From positions 107,680 through 146,626 of the forward strand of contig JBAWVS010000001.1 of the NCBI GenBank assembly GCA_037147175.1: DNA of 38,947 bases. Reading direction: 5' to 3'. The notes under the pieces are model-generated. The model made no database searches, was not told the origin of the DNA, and was given only the letters and a program-made list of their open reading frames with translations. Each line of letters opens with the position of its first letter. Position 1 is the stretch's first letter. This document shows, piece after piece, positions 35,666-38,947 of this stretch. The stretch comes from a bacterium (GTDB lineage Bacteria; Cyanobacteriota; Vampirovibrionia; Gastranaerophilales; UBA9971). The position numbers and the translations under genes are program-made.

Positions 35666-38197
35666 TTAGATATAAACCCTTGTAAACAAATCAATAATTT
35701 GCTTTTCATCCGCTGTTAGCAATGGTTTATCCTTGTTCAAAATCAAATAAAAATCATTAAGATTAAATTTGCTAAAATCCGATAATTCACTAATTGTCAA
35801 AGGATTTTCGGATTTAAAGGTTAGTATTTTAACAATTTTTGCAAGGTTAATTTCAAAAAATTTATCAATAATTTTACTGTCAAAATGATTATCAGCATCA
35901 TTTTTTAAAATATCTAATACCTGATTAAATGCCATTCTTTCTCTATAATGTCTTTGCGAGGTTATAGCATCAAACACATCTGCAATAGCTATTATTCTGC
36001 TTCCCAAAGGAATATCTGTTCCTGAAATACCTGTATAATACCCTTTGCCGTTAAATTTTTCATGGTGAAATGCAGCTATTTGGGGAACATTTTTTAATTT
36101 TTCTTCAAAATACATCTTACTGAGAATTTCATAAGTTATTTTTGCATGCCCCTGAACATGCTTATATTCCTCATCCGTTAATTTTCCTTTTTTACAAAGT
36201 ACTTCATCTTTAATTCCCAGCTTGCCTATATCATGAAGAATTGCCGCATATTCGAATATTTCTTTTTCTTCTTCGGATAAGCCGAGCTGGTCCGCTGTAA
36301 GAAGCGTGTATGCCGTAACATTGGTAGAGTGATCTGCCGTAATTTTATCTCTTGCATCAATAGAAATTATCAGGGTGTTAATAAAACTTTTAAAAGATTT
36401 TTTTTGATCTTCATACATTAATAGTTGTTTTTTAAGCAGGGTTACATTTTCTAATGATCTTCCCACACTTGAACTTATCGACATAAGAATCTCTATATCA
36501 TTATCTGTAAAGCTTTTATTATTTAATTTATTAATAACCTGAAAAACCCCGATAATTTCCTGATTGGAATTTCTCATAGGCATACATAAAACAGTACTGG
36601 TTTTATATCCTGTTTTTTCGTCAATTTCTTTATTAAACAACGGATCACTGTATGCATCATCAAGTTTAATAATTTCACCGGTTATAAATACATATCCCGC
36701 CAATCCTAAATTAACAGAAAATCTTATTTCTTTATTATCTATGCCTGAAGCTATTCTTGAATACAATTCATTAGTATTTTTATCATAAAGAAATACACTG
36801 CATCTATCTGCATTCATCGCATTTTGTGTTTCTTTAGCAACTATTTTAAGAAATTTATCAAGATTTGGTTCGTTGTATATTGCTTTCCCTATTTTTAACA
36901 ACGCTATAAGCGGATCATTATTGTTTTCGCATGTTTCTATATTCCCGAATAGAGATATATTATTATATAAAGACAAATTTGTACTAAAAGCTGCTTCTGT
37001 TATCTCAGGCAAGCAGGTTCTTTCAGATAATTCCTGTTCTACCAATTCAGATAGCAAAGATTCTATTTTGCTTGCCAAAACTGGATAATTATTACTTTTA
37101 GCTATTTTCATTGCTTCTAAAGTATAAGTCAATGCTGATTGTATATCCTGTTTTTGTTTATAAACCCCTGCAAGGGAAAAGTATGACCTGGAAATTTCTT
37201 TATAAAGACCCTGTTTATTAAATATTTCAATAGCCTTATTAAGATTTTCAATTGATTTTTCCGAATTTCCTTTATTAAATTCAATAACACTAAGAGTTTG
37301 ATTAATAAATGCTTGTCCCTTGTTTATATTTAATTCGGAAAATATTAATGAAGCTTTCTCAAGATTTTCTAATGCTTTATCGTTTAACTTATTAATTGCC
37401 AAAATATAAGAATATGTTGAAAGAGAAAATGCCAATTCTATGTTATTTTTTGTATCTTTAGCCTGTTGAATAGATTTCAGGCAAAGTTTTTCTGCGGTGC
37501 TAAAATCTTCAGTGTAAATATATATTTTGGCTAATTCATCTAAAATCCTTGCATTTAAAGATCCAAAGCCTATTTCTTCATTTAAACTCAAGGCCGTATC
37601 CAGATGTATACTTGCTTCTTCATAATTTTCAATACTTAATAAATATCTACCGATCAAAAGTTCTGTGTACACGAGTTCGGCTTTATTATTTATTTTTTTC
37701 TTTATATTTAATGATCTATCCAGATTTTTCAAAACAAGTTGGTGATTGTTTAGCCGTAAAAAAAATATTGCCAGGCTATCAAGAATTTTTGCATGCTCTA
37801 AACTGCTCTCATCAGTTTGTTTCAAAGTATTGGTATATAATATTAACGCTTCGGCAAAACGCTTTTCATAATAATTTAATTTACCGTAATAATGAGTGAT
37901 TTTTGCTTTAATTTCTGGAGGATGAGTAATTCCTTCAATCATTTTTGCCGCTTTTTTTAATAATAAATACGAATTAGCCAAATTCAAATCTGATATTTCA
38001 TACTGAACTAATGCAAGTTCAGCATTACAGACTGCTGCATTAATCGGATCATTAATATTAATAAAAATTCGATTTGCTTCTTCAATAAAATTAGCTGCAG
38101 AAACAAAATCTTTTTTAAAATATTCATTAATACCCGAATTTAATAAATTTAAAGCTTTTTTTTGTAAATTATTATTTTTTTGAATATTATCTGTCAT
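35666..38197 (-). CDS. TPR - GAF - HD-GYP signalling protein (probable c-di-GMP phosphodiesterase)
   Basis: Cytosolic 843-residue protein. Residues about 10-410 are ten or so TPR-like helical pairs (for example SLLLKKAAKMIEG, LDSLAIFFLRLNNHQLVLKN, ISRSYFSLAGVYKQKQDIQS), a protein-contact region. A GAF domain (about 445-590) begins near AIYNEPNLDKFLKIVAKETQ. The HD-GYP domain (about 605-790) has DHSTNVTAYTLL, ILHDIGKLGI, HAKITYEIL, AAFHHEKFNGKGYYTG and IADVFDAITS. The final motif is GYY instead of GYP, which may change metal or c-di-GMP handling, though the catalytic HD pair is present. The ATG at 38197 is preferred over a TTG at 38230 because it gives a normal start; both sites are weak. Confidence 0.85.
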   Translation of the reverse strand: MTDNIQKNNNLQKKALNLLNSGINEYFKKDFVSAANFIEEANRIFININDPINAAVCNAELALVQYEISDLNLANSYLLLKKAAKMIEGITHPPEIKAKITHYYGKLNYYEKRFAEALILYTNTLKQTDESSLEHAKILDSLAIFFLRLNNHQLVLKNLDRSLNIKKKINNKAELVYTELLIGRYLLSIENYEEASIHLDTALSLNEEIGFGSLNARILDELAKIYIYTEDFSTAEKLCLKSIQQAKDTKNNIELAFSLSTYSYILAINKLNDKALENLEKASLIFSELNINKGQAFINQTLSVIEFNKGNSEKSIENLNKAIEIFNKQGLYKEISRSYFSLAGVYKQKQDIQSALTYTLEAMKIAKSNNYPVLASKIESLLSELVEQELSERTCLPEITEAAFSTNLSLYNNISLFGNIETCENNNDPLIALLKIGKAIYNEPNLDKFLKIVAKETQNAMNADRCSVFLYDKNTNELYSRIASGIDNKEIRFSVNLGLAGYVFITGEIIKLDDAYSDPLFNKEIDEKTGYKTSTVLCMPMRNSNQEIIGVFQVINKLNNKSFTDNDIEILMSISSSVGRSLENVTLLKKQLLMYEDQKKSFKSFINTLIISIDARDKITADHSTNVTAYTLLTADQLGLSEEEKEIFEYAAILHDIGKLGIKDEVLCKKGKLTDEEYKHVQGHAKITYEILSKMYFEEKLKNVPQIAAFHHEKFNGKGYYTGISGTDIPLGSRIIAIADVFDAITSQRHYRERMAFNQVLDILKNDADNHFDSKIIDKFFEINLAKIVKILTFKSENPLTISELSDFSKFNLNDFYLILNKDKPLLTADEKQIIDLFTRVYI

Positions 38198-38411
38198 TGA
38201 TATAGACTTTCTTTTCAAGAAAAACAGCAATAAAAAATTTTGATTCTTTTACTGGCTTATTATACTAAGTTTTTTAAATTTAAGAAAGTACTGCTCTTAT
38301 TTATCAAGGTTTTTAATCTCTCTTCTCGTGGACTACTTTAATTTCAACAATTCAAATCTCTAAAGTTGAAAACATAATTACATATTTTTTGTTATAATTC
38401 TTCAAATATTA

Positions 38412-38440
38412 TTGTAATTAAAAGCACTAACATGTAATAT
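38412..38440 (+). promoter_or_regulatory. Promoter TTGTAA-17-TAATAT of the HU gene
   Basis: TTGTAA (38412-38417) and TAATAT (38435-38440) have the ideal 17-bp spacing. The predicted start of the RNA near 38447 leaves a short leader with GGGAGGT 4 bp before the ATG. A second TATAAT (38393-38398) lies upstream without a well-spaced -35. Confidence 0.5.
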
Positions 38441-38470
38441 AGCAAGGTTATCTAAAAAAGGGAGGTTCTT

Positions 38471-38749
38471 ATGAACAAAGAAGATTTAGTAAAAGAAGTA
38501 GCTAAAAAAACAAAATTATCACAAAAAGACGTAGCTGAAGTTCTTAACGCTACTATCGAAGCTATAACTAAAACAGTTTCAAAAGGTAAGAAAGTTACTT
38601 TAGTTGGATTTGGTTCATTTGAAAGCAGAAAAAGAGCAGCTAGATTGGGAAGAAACCCACAAACAGGCAAAGAGCTTAAAATTCCTGCTAAAACAGTTCC
38701 TGCTTTTACAGCCGGTAAGAAATTTAAAGAATTAGTCGCTTCAAAATAA
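38471..38749 (+). CDS. hup: HU family DNA-binding protein
   Basis: Nucleoid protein of 92 residues that bends DNA as a dimer. The N-terminal helices (MNKEDLVKEVAKKTKLSQKD), the VTLVGFGSFE strand, the RAARLGRNPQTGKELKIPA arm and the C-terminal VPAFTAGKKFKELV helix match HU closely over the full length. The arm has the RNPQTG proline tip. It has an ideal GGGAGGTT ribosome site, its own promoter and its own strong terminator, so it is a single-gene unit. Codon use looks like that of a highly expressed gene. Confidence 0.95.
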   Translation: MNKEDLVKEVAKKTKLSQKDVAEVLNATIEAITKTVSKGKKVTLVGFGSFESRKRAARLGRNPQTGKELKIPAKTVPAFTAGKKFKELVASK

Positions 38750-38775
38750 TTTTTTAATTAAATTTTTAAACAGTA

Positions 38776-38806
38776 ATATCCGGATATTAACTATCCGGAT
38801 ATTTTA
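38776..38806 (+). terminator. Rho-independent terminator of the HU gene
   Basis: An 11-bp perfect stem ATATCCGGATA/TATCCGGATAT surrounds a 5-nt loop (TTAAC) and is followed by TTTATTTATT. It starts 27 bp after the HU stop. Confidence 0.75.
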
Positions 38807-38825
38807 TTTATTGGAGAACCTCATT

Positions 38826-38892
38826 ATTTAACTCGAATTGCAAAATCGCCAAAATCATCATTGTGAACATAGCGAAGAGCAATTTATAAAAC
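38826..38892. repeat. Intergenic repeat half copy R7
   Basis: ACTCGAATTGCAAAATCGCC then CATTGTGAACATAGCGAAGA match the left half of R4/R5 and the reverse of R1, with a few changes (TGTGAACATAGCG instead of TGCGAGCATAGCG). The right half is missing or diverged. No gene was seen from here to the window end. Confidence 0.6.
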
Positions 38893-38947
38893 AAGACCAA
38901 TGCACAAGCAGCTAATTTTTAAGAATTTGGAGTAATTTGCAATAATT

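Overview
The window is AT-rich, uses the standard bacterial code (TGA acts as a stop) and shows no photosynthesis gene. It carries several proteins that are otherwise typical of the cyanobacterial lineage: an LdpA-like two-cluster ferredoxin protein (18585-19682), a Ycf45-type AAA/R3H ATPase (16859-18463) and a DUF1822-like domain (30668-33247). With an envelope polysaccharide export locus, this points to a non-photosynthetic relative of Cyanobacteria (Vampirovibrionia/'Melainabacteria' type). That placement is an inference from gene content; no marker phylogeny was run.

Layout. (1) 86-10865, minus strand: an envelope polysaccharide locus, read from the right: Wza-like export protein, a Wzz-like co-polymerase with a dead tyrosine-kinase domain, an O-antigen ligase/polymerase, two GT4 glycosyltransferases, an SDR epimerase/dehydratase, a heptose-1-phosphate nucleotidyltransferase with a degenerate HAD tail, and a heptose-7-phosphate kinase. 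(2) 10866-11528: a 650-bp divergent intergenic region rich in inverted repeats. (3) 11529-13449, plus: a GT4 transferase and the polyprenyl-phosphate sugar-1-phosphate transferase that would start the glycan. (4) 13564-16824, plus: two small secreted proteins, then a GAF-GAF histidine kinase and a receiver-only response regulator. (5) 16859-20686, minus: Ycf45-like ATPase, LdpA-like protein, SecG and a DUF167 protein. (6) 20736-27540: bifunctional Rel, a three-repeat DUF2934-like protein, rubrerythrin, a recombinase-fold/HDOD fusion, an unknown protein, and three tandem small paralogs sharing an N-terminal RNI(K/R)PAFGC motif. (7) 27683-30417, minus: a split, archaeal-type glutamate synthase pair. 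(8) 30668-35218, plus: a DUF1822-like/zinc-finger anti-sigma/TonB-C fusion, a sigma-like factor, a secreted protein and NifB. (9) 35228-38749: a DUF1858 protein, a candidate small RNA, a TPR-GAF-HD-GYP protein and HU.

How the genes fit together. Regions 1 and 3 can make, polymerise and export a lipid-linked glycan, with GDP-heptose as a probable sugar donor. Several signalling proteins (histidine kinase/receiver, HDOD, HD-GYP, Rel, sigma/anti-sigma) suggest a regulated, environmentally responsive lifestyle. Iron-sulfur and redox proteins are frequent (LdpA-like, rubrerythrin, glutamate synthase, NifB, DUF1858), which fits an anaerobe or microaerophile.

A family of intergenic hairpin repeats built on GTCATTGCGAG(C)ATAGCGAAGCAATC recurs at least five times, with two structurally similar variants. 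No tRNA, rRNA, CRISPR array, transposase or prophage was recognised. The most unusual items are the inactivated serine-recombinase/HDOD fusion, the anti-sigma/TonB fusion next to a divergent sigma factor, the three small RNI(K/R)PAFGC proteins, the orphan NifB and a candidate small RNA with an exposed CCTCC motif.
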